NCBI GenBank assembly: GCA_036733345.1 | Contig: DAINAR010000003.1 | Coordinates: 1-64,000, forward strand | Direction of reading: 5' to 3' | Source of the DNA: JAFGMQ01 sp036733345 | Lineage (GTDB): Bacteria; Desulfobacterota; DSM-4660; Desulfatiglandales; Desulfatiglandaceae | Length of the DNA stretch: 64,000 bases | In this document: positions 16,858 to 25,373 of the stretch, piece by piece | Numbering within the stretch: the first letter of the stretch is position 1 | How the letters are laid out: each line of letters starts with the position of its first letter | Made by a program: the position numbers and the translations under genes | The notes under the pieces: model-generated | What the model saw: the letters and a program-made list of their open reading frames with translations, nothing else | What the model was told of the DNA's origin: nothing | Database searches by the model: none

Positions 16858-17557
16858 GGTCAGGAATATAAAGACCTTTTACGGAGGCATACAGGCCTTA
16901 AAAGATATCAGTATACAGATATCTGAAGGAGAGATTATTACTCTTATCGGAGCTAACGGTGCAGGAAAGACAACAACCCTGATGTCAATTTCCGGCATAG
17001 TGCCACCCAAATCCGGAGAGATTTATTTTCTGGGTGAACCTATTCATAATATGAATCCTGATAAAATAGTGTCTCGTGGAATTTCTCAGGTTCCTGAAGG
17101 TCGCCGTATATTTCCATATCTTACTGTCCTGGAAAATCTGGATATGGGAGCGTTCCTGAGAAATGATACTGAGGATATCAAAAGGGATATAGAATACATT
17201 TTTGAGCTTTTTCCTCTTTTAGCTGAAAGACGTCGCCAACCTGGCGGAACTTTAAGCGGAGGAGAGCAACAAATGCTGGCTATATCAAGGGCAATTATGG
17301 CCAGGCCTCGGCTGCTTTTACTTGATGAGCCATCATTGGGCCTTGCTCCGATAATTATAAGGCAGATTTTCGATATAATACAAAAGATAAATAAAGAAAA
17401 TAAAACCACCATTTTCCTTGTAGAGCAGAATGCCAACCTGGCGCTTAAGGTTGCGAACAGGGGGTACGTTATGGAAAACGGACGTATAACTCTTATGGAT
17501 TCAGCTCAAAATCTCCTTTCAAATGAAAAGGTAAAGAAGGCCTATCTTGGCCTGTAG
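16850..17557 (+). CDS. livF: Branched-chain amino acid type ABC transporter ATP-binding protein (LivF)
   Basis: A 235-residue ABC ATPase, second of the LivG/LivF pair. Motifs are GANGAGKTTTLMSISG (Walker A), SQVPEGRRIFPYLTVLENL (LivF-specific), LSGGEQQMLAISRA (signature) and LLLLDEPSLGLAP (Walker B). Its start overlaps livG by 8 bp, with GGAGAGG six bases before the ATG. It is the last gene of the transporter operon. Confidence 0.95.
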   Translation: MLEVRNIKTFYGGIQALKDISIQISEGEIITLIGANGAGKTTTLMSISGIVPPKSGEIYFLGEPIHNMNPDKIVSRGISQVPEGRRIFPYLTVLENLDMGAFLRNDTEDIKRDIEYIFELFPLLAERRRQPGGTLSGGEQQMLAISRAIMARPRLLLLDEPSLGLAPIIIRQIFDIIQKINKENKTTIFLVEQNANLALKVANRGYVMENGRITLMDSAQNLLSNEKVKKAYLGL

Positions 17558-17722
17558 CCTTTTCACAAATTATAACAGGCAGGCAGTGTGCTGTTCTTTT
17601 TTATGTTAATTATACAAGACAAATGACGATCAACCACTGAGCTGAAACTGTATTTTGTCCTGTTAATATCTTGACATGTAATAACTGTTGCCGAAAACAA
17701 AATAAATGGAGGTAGCTTTTCT

Positions 17723-18145
17723 GTGCAGATAAAAAAGATACTTGTTCCTGTCGACGGATCAGAGCATTCCATGCGTTCAGCCATGTATGCTATGGAATTG
17801 GCCGGGATGGTAGATGCTGATGTTGTGATACTATACTGCCATAGACCATTTCCTGTTGTCCTTGGTGAACCTTATTATCAGAAGGCAGTAGATGATCTTA
17901 TGGAAGAATCAAACGCCCTGCTTGATCCGTACAGGGATCTTTTTAAGAAAGGAGGGGTTAAATTTGGAGATAGAATACTTTCAGGATCACCTCATGAAAT
18001 TATTCCGGAAGTCGCCGAAATTGAGAAGTTTGACATAATTGTTATGGGCTCACGCGGCTGCACAGATCTTGAAGGTTTGTTTTTGGGAAGCGTAACGCAC
18101 AGGGTTTTGCATACAGCTAAATGTCCTGTGTTGATAGTTAAGTAA
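17723..18145 (+). CDS. Universal stress protein (UspA family)
   Basis: A 140-residue single-domain USP with the ATP-binding pattern G-x2-G-x9-G-S: MGSRGCTDLEGLFLGSVTH near the C-terminus, and VPVDGSEHS at the start. It is probably an ATP-binding stress or signalling protein. The start is GTG with GGAGG ten bases upstream. It follows the liv operon after 165 bp on the same strand and converges with metF. Its partner is unknown. Confidence 0.9.
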   Translation: MQIKKILVPVDGSEHSMRSAMYAMELAGMVDADVVILYCHRPFPVVLGEPYYQKAVDDLMEESNALLDPYRDLFKKGGVKFGDRILSGSPHEIIPEVAEIEKFDIIVMGSRGCTDLEGLFLGSVTHRVLHTAKCPVLIVK

Positions 18146-18217
18146 TATCAATTCATAAATAATTATTTTTTCAGAATCTGCCTTAGCCTCAAGTTCATTA
18201 GTTATCTTTCAAATAAT

Positions 18218-19159
18218 TTATTCTACACTTTGCTTACTTATTTGCGGACGAGGCAGCAACCCGGCTCGTTCGATTATCTCGGCAGTATTTGCCTTTGGCC
18301 CTGGAGCCATAATGTGAATTCCTTTAACCTCTTTCATATCCCCGAGTTCTTTTATCTGATCTATACAGATTTTGATGCCTTCTTCACGCTGTTTATCTTT
18401 GGGTACTCCATTTAGACGGTCAATGACAAAGTCCGGGATGATTATTCCGGGGAGATTGTTGCTCATATACTGCGCCATTCCAATGGATTTTATCGCAATA
18501 ATGCCTGGAATAATATAGCACTTTTCAGTTATGCCATGGTCTTTTGCCATGTTCAGCCAGATTCCAAACCGCTTGGTATCAAATACAGGTTGAGTTTGAA
18601 TAAATTCAGCGCCTGCCCTGACTTTCTTTTTAAGTTTTATGATGTGTAATTCTTGTGATTCGACAAATGGATTCGCAACGCAACCTATAAAAAATCCTGG
18701 GATTCCTTCTACTTTATTACCATTAATCAACCGTCCTTCATCCCTTATACGTTTTACCGCTTCAATCCACTGGATAGAATCAAGATCAAATACTTTTTTT
18801 GCCTGTGGATGATCTCCTTTTACAGGGTGGTCTCCTGTCATGCAAACAACGTTTTTAATATCCAATGCAGAAGCCCCCAGGAGGTCGCTTTGAAGGGCAA
18901 TCCGATTCCGGTCGCGTGTTGTCATTTGCATTACTGGCTCAATTCCTGAATCAAGCAGGATCTTGCAAATAGCCCAACTTGACATTCTTACGTTTGCGCT
19001 GGGGTTGTCGTTTACATTTACAGCGTCCACATTCCCCAACAGTTCGGAGGCAATAAGACTTATTGAATCCAGATTCGCTCCGAGAGGAGGTGTGACCTCA
19101 CATGTTACAGCAAAATGTCCTCTGCCGAGTATAGTTTGGAGATTTGTCTGGCTTTTCAT
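18218..19159 (-). CDS. metF: Methylenetetrahydrofolate reductase, catalytic subunit
   Basis: A 313-residue flavoprotein of the MetF family that reduces methylene-THF to methyl-THF. Seen motifs: FAVTCEVTPPLGANLDS (N-terminal Glu of the active site), VVCMTGDHPVKGDHP, AGAEFIQTQPVFD and IPGIIAIKS. It is the last gene of the minus-strand hdrC-hdrB-hdrA-mvhD-metV-metF cluster and overlaps metV by 4 bp. In Moorella the matching proteins form a MetFV-HdrABC-MvhD complex, and the same complex is inferred here, in the methyl branch of the Wood-Ljungdahl pathway. Confidence 0.95.
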   Translation of the reverse strand: MKSQTNLQTILGRGHFAVTCEVTPPLGANLDSISLIASELLGNVDAVNVNDNPSANVRMSSWAICKILLDSGIEPVMQMTTRDRNRIALQSDLLGASALDIKNVVCMTGDHPVKGDHPQAKKVFDLDSIQWIEAVKRIRDEGRLINGNKVEGIPGFFIGCVANPFVESQELHIIKLKKKVRAGAEFIQTQPVFDTKRFGIWLNMAKDHGITEKCYIIPGIIAIKSIGMAQYMSNNLPGIIIPDFVIDRLNGVPKDKQREEGIKICIDQIKELGDMKEVKGIHIMAPGPKANTAEIIERAGLLPRPQISKQSVE

Positions 19160-19836
19160 AGCATCAAATCCTCTCTAATCATTTTACGGGGACCTCCTGA
19201 AAGACTTTTTGACCAGTCTTTAGGTCTGATAAGCTCTGATAAAAGATCAAGCTGGCCCAGTTTTTTAAGCCTTTTGTAGATAAGTTCCCATACGCAGTCA
19301 GTTGTATTATCAATTTCGCATTTTCCATTAAAGGAGCCTCCACAGGGACCGTTGAGAAGACCTTTTGCACAGCGTGTAACAGGGCACATCCCTCCAAAAT
19401 TATGTATTTGACATTCTCCGCAGGCTGAACAATATTCAGCCCAAATGCCCTGCTCAACAGGGCCTCCCATGAAAACCGTGTTTAATCCCGGCAGGACAAT
19501 AATATTATCAAATTCCTCTGCAATGTACTGGGGCCCAATACTGCAGGCAAGTGAAACAACAGCGTCATAAGTTTTCTTTTCGAATAAATCCCTAAGTGAT
19601 GATACAAAATAGTGATCACACTGTCTCTCAAGGGTAATTTCATCAATCATTACTGGTTTTCCTTCTTTCCGGCCTGCCATCCGTAAAGCCGATGCAAGTA
19701 TGGAAACCTCTTTTTCTCCACCTGTATTACACACAGTTACGCATCCCCTGCAGCCTGCAATCAGTATGGTATTGTACCCATCAATCATCTTAAGCAATTC
19801 ATCTATTGGTTTGAGTTCTCCAACAATCATATTCAA
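19156..19836 (-). CDS. metV: MetV: zinc-finger-like methylene-THF reductase partner
   Basis: A 226-residue protein of the methylene-THF reductase C-terminal family (MetV). Cysteines cluster at CRGCVTVC near residue 30 and at CSACGECQIHNFGGMCPV, CAKGLLNGPCGG and CEID around 135-175. They suit metal and Fe-S binding that passes electrons to MetF. It overlaps mvhD upstream and metF downstream by 4 bp each, which indicates translational coupling. It is known only as the MetF partner in bacteria that use Hdr-linked reductases. Confidence 0.9.
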   Translation of the reverse strand: MNMIVGELKPIDELLKMIDGYNTILIAGCRGCVTVCNTGGEKEVSILASALRMAGRKEGKPVMIDEITLERQCDHYFVSSLRDLFEKKTYDAVVSLACSIGPQYIAEEFDNIIVLPGLNTVFMGGPVEQGIWAEYCSACGECQIHNFGGMCPVTRCAKGLLNGPCGGSFNGKCEIDNTTDCVWELIYKRLKKLGQLDLLSELIRPKDWSKSLSGGPRKMIREDLML

Positions 19837-20258
19837 TGATCCCCCTGTTTTTTTAAAGGGCTCGGCCCTAATGCAGTTATTTTTTCTGTAATCAATTTTG
19901 CAACCTTTACAAATTCAGGAGCATCGGATGCCGAGATATTATACATCCCAACTCGGTCCTGTTCGATTCCGATTTCACCCAATATCTTTTTTGCATAGTT
20001 GACCCTTTTTTTTGCTCTTATATTCCCGTTAATGAAATGGCAGTCCCCCTCCATGCAACCGGTAACAAATACACCATCAGCCCCTTGTTCGAATGCGTGA
20101 AGCAAATGGATGATATCAACTCGTCCGGAGCAGGGAACAATAATAATTTTAATATTTGGAGGGTAGTTCATCCTGAGACTGCCCGCCAGATCTGCCGCTG
20201 CATAGGAACAGTAATTGCAGCAAAAAAAGATAATTTCAGGTTCAAATTTAGTGTTCAC
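19833..20258 (-). CDS. mvhD: MvhD-type [2Fe-2S] electron transfer subunit
   Basis: A 141-residue protein of the MvhD/FlpD family (PF02662) that links an electron input module to HdrA. Cysteines that bind the cluster are FCCNYCSYAAADLAG (residues 12-26), VPCSGRVD and GCMEGDCHF. It is encoded between hdrA (15 bp upstream) and metV (4-bp overlap). The position supports electron flow from an HdrABC module through MvhD to the MetVF reductase; direction is inferred. Confidence 0.93.
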   Translation of the reverse strand: MNTKFEPEIIFFCCNYCSYAAADLAGSLRMNYPPNIKIIIVPCSGRVDIIHLLHAFEQGADGVFVTGCMEGDCHFINGNIRAKKRVNYAKKILGEIGIEQDRVGMYNISASDAPEFVKVAKLITEKITALGPSPLKKQGDH

Positions 20259-20273
20259 TATAATTATCCATGT

Positions 20274-23200
20274 TTAACAAGTCGGAGCAGAAGGCTCAGG
20301 ATTAAAAAGTGCTTCTATCATACCCAAGACCTGATTATTGGTGTAATGGTGCAGTGTTATAGCCTGCGCAGGACATTCGGCAGCACAGATTCCACATCCT
20401 TTGCATTGAGCAGGATCAATCTCTGAGATTCCGTCTGTATTGATAAAGGGCACATGATAAGGACATATGAGCACACAGGTCATGCAGGCTGAGCAGAGTT
20501 CAGGGTTGACCTGTGAATAGGGACCACTGCATGTTATAGTGTCTCTGCATAGTATAGACATGGCCCTTCCGGCCGCACCTGCAGCCTGCGCGACAGCCTC
20601 TTCCATAAGCTTGGGACTGTGTGCATCTCCGCACAGGAACATACCGTCTGCTGCGAAGTCAAGGGGCCTAAGCTTAATATGAGCTTCAAGAAAAAACCCC
20701 TGATTATCTCTGGGGAGCTTGAAAATATCTGCTACCTGTGATGACATTTTGTGAGGCCTTAACCCTGCACTTAATACAATCCTTTCAGGTAAAAGAGTCA
20801 CTCGGCGACCTATTGAAAGATCTGTAAAAGACATATGTAAAACTCCGTTTTCCTCAAATACCTCAGGTGGAGTTTCAGGTGAGTATCTTATGAAAATAAC
20901 ACCATTTTTTCGTGCATCATTATATATAAGCTCATTGAATCCGAATGTTCTAATATCTCTGTATAAGACAAATACCTGTGCATCCGGGTTTATTTTTTTG
21001 AGTTTAAGTGAATTGGTTACGGCCTGCTTACAGCAAATGCGACTGCAATAGGGATTTTTTTCAGTCCTTGATCCAACGCACTGGATCATCGCAACAGAAC
21101 GGATTGATTTTATGCTATTCAGGTTTTCGTGAAATTCCCGTATCAGTTCACTTTGAGTAATAACATTAGGATTTATTCCATAGAGATATTCAGTTGGATG
21201 GTATTCCTCAGCACCGGTTGCGATGATAACTGTTCCATGCCGAACTGTCTCAAGCATTCCTTTTTCATGTCCGATTTCAGAACAGAAATCTCCGGAACGA
21301 CCTGTAAAATATTTTACAGTTGATCTGGTGTGAAGTGTAATATTTGGATGTTTCTTAACCTTTTTAATTAGTTCTTCGACGTTTATATTTGGAGAATTGC
21401 CTTCAGGGTTGTACAAAAGGCTGGCATGACGTCCTCCAAGGGTCTCAGACTGTTCCACAAGATGAGTCTCAATATCATTTTCAGCCAATACAAATGATGC
21501 TGTCAAACCGGCAATGCCGCCTCCTACAATAAGACATTTACGCTCAACCTTTATTTCCCTGCTTAAAATGGGTTGCTGCACCGCGACGCGTCCAACTGAC
21601 ATTCGGATTAGGTCTTTAGCCTTTTGCGTGGCAGTTAAAGGCTGATCTGCGTGAACCCATGAACATTGGTTCCTGATATTTGCCATTTCAAGCAGGTAGG
21701 GATTGATTCCGGCCTCTTTAAGAGTATTTCTGAAAAGCTGTTCATGTGTCCTGGGGGAACATGATGCAATAACAATGCGGTTAAGGTCTTTTTTTAAAAT
21801 TAATTCCTTTATTTTTTCCTTTGAATCGGTGGAGCAGGCAAAAAGAAAGACGTGGGAAGCAACAACGCCTGGAAGTCCTTTTGAATAATCAGCTGTTTCC
21901 TCGACATCTACAACTCCGGAAATATTGGTTCCGCAGCAACAGACAAAAACACCAATTCGAGGTTCACAATAAATATCATAACGCTCGGCGGGATAAGAAG
22001 GCTTGGTAGATGTTTTCCCTCTAGCATTTTTTATAGGAAGAGACGCCAGAGCTGCTGCTCCGCTGGCCTGCGCAACAGTTTCGGGTATGTCCTTTGGTCC
22101 TTCAAACATTCCACAAACATAAATTCCTTCACGCGATGTACATAAAATACTATCGGACTGCGTTTTGGCAAACCCGAATCTATTAAGATCTATATGAAGA
22201 CGTTCTGCCATAAGGCTGCTGTCAACGGAAGGAGAAATTCCAACAGACAGGACGACCATACCAAATACCTCTTCATTCATTTCATTTGTGTCAGGATCAA
22301 CGTACGTAAGTACAAGCTCTTTTGTTGCCGGATTCTCGGCTACACGAGAGATCATTGACCTGATATAGCGGACATTGCCCTGTTGCTCGGCACGCTGGCA
22401 GTATGCGTCAAATCCCTTGCCCTGTGCTCTCAGATCCAGGTAGAAAATTGTGGAACTAAGGCCATCATGATGCTCCGTCGCTAAAAGGGCTTCTTTTGTA
22501 GCTGACATGCAGCATATTGAAGAGCAGAACTCCCTTCCATTTCTTATGGATTCTCTGGATCCGACGCACTGTATCCACGCAACTTTTTCGGGAACTTCCT
22601 TATCAGAAGGGCGGAGTACCTTCCCGTTATATGGGCCTGTTGCTGAAAGGATCCTCTCGAACTCCATATTTGTAATTACATTCTGATATCGTCCATAACC
22701 ATACTCGGGAGTATTTTCGGGGTTGAACAATTCAAACCCGGGAGCAAGAATGACTGTACCCACTTTTATTGAAATATCTTCTTCCTGCTGATCAAAGCTA
22801 ATTGCATTGCTTTTACAAAATTTTTCACATGCCCTGCACTTACCGTTTTTGAAGTAGATACAGTACTCTGGATCGATTGCATATACTAAAGGGGAGGCCT
22901 GAGGATAATCAATATATATGGCCTTACGATTCATTAATCCTTCATTGTAGTTGTCTTTCACTGTTACAGGGCATTTCTGGGCGCATAAACCGCAGCCAGT
23001 GCATTTATCTTCATCAACAAAACGAGGATGTTTTTTAATCCTTGCAGTAAAATTCCCGACCGATCCATCAAGATCGATCAATTCGGCCATAGTAATTATA
23101 TCAATATCAGGATGGCTTTCACATGCTATCAGCTTGGGAGAGAGCATGCACATTGAGCAGTCATTGGTTGGAAATGTCTTATCCAGTTTGCTCATGCTGC

Positions 23201-23339
23201 CTCCGATGGAACCTTTTCGTTCCACAATATATACCTTAAAGCCCGATTCGGCTAAGTCAAGGGAGGCCTGAATGCCCGCAATTCCCGCACCTAGTATCAA
23301 AACGCTGCCAATTTGCTCTGTTGACGATATTTTTGTCAT
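20274..23339 (-). CDS. hdrA: HdrA-type FAD/Fe-S subunit, tandem double-length form
   Basis: A 1021-residue flavoprotein, about 1.5 to 2 times a classical HdrA. The N-terminal module (1-450) has an FAD-binding motif LILGAGIAGIQASLDLA, ferredoxin-type CTGCGLCAQKCP (113-124) and a second Cys group at 160-175. A canonical HdrA follows from about 460: IGVFVCCCGTNISGVVD, ASCSPRTHEQLFR, the second FAD motif LIVGGGIAGLTASFVLAEND (603-622) and two C-terminal [4Fe-4S] motifs, CSACMTCVLICP and CKGCGICAAECP. HdrA bifurcates electrons in characterised complexes. The gene lies between hdrB and mvhD. Having two flavin modules in one chain is the notable point. Confidence 0.92.
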   Translation of the reverse strand: MTKISSTEQIGSVLILGAGIAGIQASLDLAESGFKVYIVERKGSIGGSMSKLDKTFPTNDCSMCMLSPKLIACESHPDIDIITMAELIDLDGSVGNFTARIKKHPRFVDEDKCTGCGLCAQKCPVTVKDNYNEGLMNRKAIYIDYPQASPLVYAIDPEYCIYFKNGKCRACEKFCKSNAISFDQQEEDISIKVGTVILAPGFELFNPENTPEYGYGRYQNVITNMEFERILSATGPYNGKVLRPSDKEVPEKVAWIQCVGSRESIRNGREFCSSICCMSATKEALLATEHHDGLSSTIFYLDLRAQGKGFDAYCQRAEQQGNVRYIRSMISRVAENPATKELVLTYVDPDTNEMNEEVFGMVVLSVGISPSVDSSLMAERLHIDLNRFGFAKTQSDSILCTSREGIYVCGMFEGPKDIPETVAQASGAAALASLPIKNARGKTSTKPSYPAERYDIYCEPRIGVFVCCCGTNISGVVDVEETADYSKGLPGVVASHVFLFACSTDSKEKIKELILKKDLNRIVIASCSPRTHEQLFRNTLKEAGINPYLLEMANIRNQCSWVHADQPLTATQKAKDLIRMSVGRVAVQQPILSREIKVERKCLIVGGGIAGLTASFVLAENDIETHLVEQSETLGGRHASLLYNPEGNSPNINVEELIKKVKKHPNITLHTRSTVKYFTGRSGDFCSEIGHEKGMLETVRHGTVIIATGAEEYHPTEYLYGINPNVITQSELIREFHENLNSIKSIRSVAMIQCVGSRTEKNPYCSRICCKQAVTNSLKLKKINPDAQVFVLYRDIRTFGFNELIYNDARKNGVIFIRYSPETPPEVFEENGVLHMSFTDLSIGRRVTLLPERIVLSAGLRPHKMSSQVADIFKLPRDNQGFFLEAHIKLRPLDFAADGMFLCGDAHSPKLMEEAVAQAAGAAGRAMSILCRDTITCSGPYSQVNPELCSACMTCVLICPYHVPFINTDGISEIDPAQCKGCGICAAECPAQAITLHHYTNNQVLGMIEALFNPEPSAPTC

Positions 23340-23455
23340 TTATTCGTTTATCGCTTTCCGTTGTGGCTGATTATCTAATGTATTGTGGAAAAGCCGGCCT
23401 TTCAATATGCCTTTATGCCTTAGGTATTCTGCTATTCATGGGATAGCACCTGAAT

Positions 23456-24268
23456 TCAATAAAGCTTTGTTTTCAAAAGGGGAACAGGATCAACAATATG
23501 GCTCCTCAGCCATTTAAAAGTTCCTTTGAGCCCGAGTGCAAGTCCGATTAGTTCAGTAAAATAAAAGATCGGAATATAATATTTCTGTCCGAATTGCTCT
23601 GAGATATCATGCTGGTATAGATCAAGGTTATTATGGCACATCTGACAGGATACAATAATACATTCAGCTCCCGCTTCGATGGCTTTATCGTAGAGCTTTT
23701 TAACAAGTTTATTCACTATATCCTGGCGCGAGATGGAAAGGCTTGCTCCGCAGCAGTCTGTTTTATAAGACCATTCAATTACGTTAATTCCCAAGGCTTT
23801 TGCAATTCTATCCATATCGCAGGGATTTTCATATTCTTTACTCCGGGTAATTGCTGGTGGACGATTTGCCATACATCCATAATAGCAGACAGCTTTTAAG
23901 GAACTGAGAGGCTTGATAACACGGGATTGTATCTTTTTGAGCCATTCATTTTTTCCCATAAATGATGAGATGTTATATATCACAATATCTGACAAAGAAG
24001 CTCGATGTGCCCTTGCAAGACGGTTGTAGCAAAGAGGACACGGAACTAACATATCGTTAGATAGTTTTTCAGCCTGTTTAACATTATATGCAGATAGGGA
24101 AAGAGCAAGTTTTTCATCGAGAGTATGTGCTGATGTGGACCCACAACAGATCCAGTCAGGTAGTTCATGCAGGTCTATGCCTATTGCTTTACACACTGAC
24201 CTGATTGATTGGTCATAGTGCCTTGCAGATGATTTTAAGGAGCACCCTGGGTAATATGTTAAATCCAT
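23456..24268 (-). CDS. hdrB: HdrB-type subunit (CCG domain protein)
   Basis: A 270-residue protein with two cysteine-rich CCG domains that carry noncubane [4Fe-4S] clusters: YYPGCSLK, WICCGSTSAH, CPLCYN in the first half and YYGCMANRPP, DCCGASLS, CQMCHNN in the second. It accepts electrons from HdrA through HdrC and in classical Hdr reduces a disulfide; in this cluster its substrate is unclear. It starts 10 bp after the hdrC stop, and a 116-bp spacer separates it from hdrA. Confidence 0.93.
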   Translation of the reverse strand: MDLTYYPGCSLKSSARHYDQSIRSVCKAIGIDLHELPDWICCGSTSAHTLDEKLALSLSAYNVKQAEKLSNDMLVPCPLCYNRLARAHRASLSDIVIYNISSFMGKNEWLKKIQSRVIKPLSSLKAVCYYGCMANRPPAITRSKEYENPCDMDRIAKALGINVIEWSYKTDCCGASLSISRQDIVNKLVKKLYDKAIEAGAECIIVSCQMCHNNLDLYQHDISEQFGQKYYIPIFYFTELIGLALGLKGTFKWLRSHIVDPVPLLKTKLY

Positions 24269-24278
24269 TTGCTTGCTA

Positions 24279-24854
24279 TCAAGAACCGAAAAGTCTGTTT
24301 ATTGCGCGATTTCTGTTTCGTTTAAAGTTTAAAGGCAGTAAGGAGAGGCGGCCTTTTTTAAGTAATTTTAATCCTAACCGAAAGATGTTGAGAATATTCT
24401 GAAACTGTATCCTTTTTTCCCTTCTTGCTGTTTTTAAATGATAATCTATCATAAGGATAGTTTCATTTGCTCTGCCAAATCTTTTGATGTTGCTCAGGAA
24501 AGCCTCGTGAAAAGAAGCGGTTGGAATTTCTGCCGGCTTTTTCCCATGAGCCAGACATCGGTGTTTAAGGTAATCCATCAGCTTCGGAATATCTATCTGA
24601 TTCGGACATCTGGTGAAGCATGTCTCACACGCTGAACACAGCCAGATGCTTTTTGAAGAATTAATCTCATCAATAAAACCGAGTTGAACCATCCTGATGA
24701 TCTGATGTGGATAATAATCCATGGCAAAGGTAACAGGGCAGCCATTGGTACATTTCCGGCACTGATAACAGGAAAAGAGATCCAGCCCGCTTTCCGAAGC
24801 TACTGTTTTAGCAAAGCTGTAGTTTATTTTTTTTGGATCTTTGTTTGAGCTCAT
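24279..24854 (-). CDS. hdrC: HdrC-type [4Fe-4S] subunit
   Basis: A 191-residue protein with two ferredoxin motifs CYQCRKCTNGCPV (24-36) and CSACETCFTRCPN (74-86), relaying electrons between HdrA and HdrB. It is the first gene of the six-gene minus-strand cluster. The upstream DNA is a family A composite repeat that ends 20 bp before the start, so the promoter must lie in or beyond the repeat. Confidence 0.93.
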   Translation of the reverse strand: MSSNKDPKKINYSFAKTVASESGLDLFSCYQCRKCTNGCPVTFAMDYYPHQIIRMVQLGFIDEINSSKSIWLCSACETCFTRCPNQIDIPKLMDYLKHRCLAHGKKPAEIPTASFHEAFLSNIKRFGRANETILMIDYHLKTARREKRIQFQNILNIFRLGLKLLKKGRLSLLPLNFKRNRNRAINRLFGS

Positions 24855-24873
24855 GAGATCTTATTGATTCAAT

Positions 24874-25016
24874 CTCTTCGGGTTAAATTCCCCGAAGCTT
24901 GCTTCGCCTTGTCATCCCGGACTTGATAAGCCTGCCCCGGACCTCGTTTCGGGGGGACCCAGCCAAGCATGTTTCTAGACGGTTGATACCCCTAGCTTGC
25001 TGCGGGGTAGTTCATT
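24874..25016. repeat. Dispersed composite repeat family A, full copy
   Basis: It matches 10239-10378 block by block: TCTTCGGGTTAAATTCCCC, GTCATCCCGGACTTGAT, CAAGCATGTTTCT and GATACCCCT, AGCTTGCTGCGGGG, TAGTTCATT. Here the middle differs (GCCCCGGACCTCGTTTCGGG instead of a simple GGATCC arm), so the copies have diverged in the centre only. It lies immediately upstream of hdrC. Confidence 0.8.
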
Positions 25017-25071
25017 TAAGTACAAAAAAAACTTAAAATGCAAAAAAATGTGTAGACCATATTTAAAGCCA

Positions 25072-25213
25072 TCGTAAAAAGTCGTCACACCGGCCCCGCG
25101 TCAAGTTCGGGATAAATTCCAACCGGAGTCCAGATACCACTTAACTACCTAAAAACACTGGATTCCGACTTTCGTCGGAATGACGAAAAGTGGTGCTTTT
25201 CGACTTTTTACGA
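25072..25213. repeat. MITE-like element, family B copy 3, with 13-bp terminal inverted repeats
   Basis: The left end TCGTAAAAAGTCG (25072-25084) is the exact reverse complement of the right end CGACTTTTTACGA (25201-25213). Inside are GGAGTCCAG, CTTAACTAC and a GGATTCCGACTTTCGTCGG palindrome. No coding capacity and no clear target-site duplication. Family B copies at 4264 and 12218 share the inner blocks and the right end. Confidence 0.7.
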
Positions 25214-25294
25214 GTTCATAATATTTGGTTAACATGTCAGCAACTGCGTTTGCAAGCTCTTTTGATTAAATTTTTCATATCCTGATTGGAACTT

Positions 25295-25336
25295 AAAAAA
25301 AGGCCTTCAGAAGATTTTTCTACTGAAGGCCTTTTT
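25295..25336 (-). terminator. Intrinsic terminator downstream of gdhA
   Basis: AGGCCTTCAG (25301-25310) pairs perfectly with CTGAAGGCCT (25323-25332) around a 12-base loop. On the minus strand the stem is followed by TTTTTTT, and on the plus strand by CTTTTT, so it may work in both directions. It lies 37 bp past the gdhA stop. Confidence 0.9.
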
Positions 25337-25373
25337 AATGGGATAATAGATTCCAGAGAATATAAACGCAGTT

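Larger units (their letters stand above)
24855..25373. other. Gene-free spacer hdrC-gdhA
   Basis: This 519-bp region holds the family A copy (24874-25016), the MITE-like element (25072-25213) and the gdhA terminator (25295-25336). Nothing else was recognised. Confidence 0.7.
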
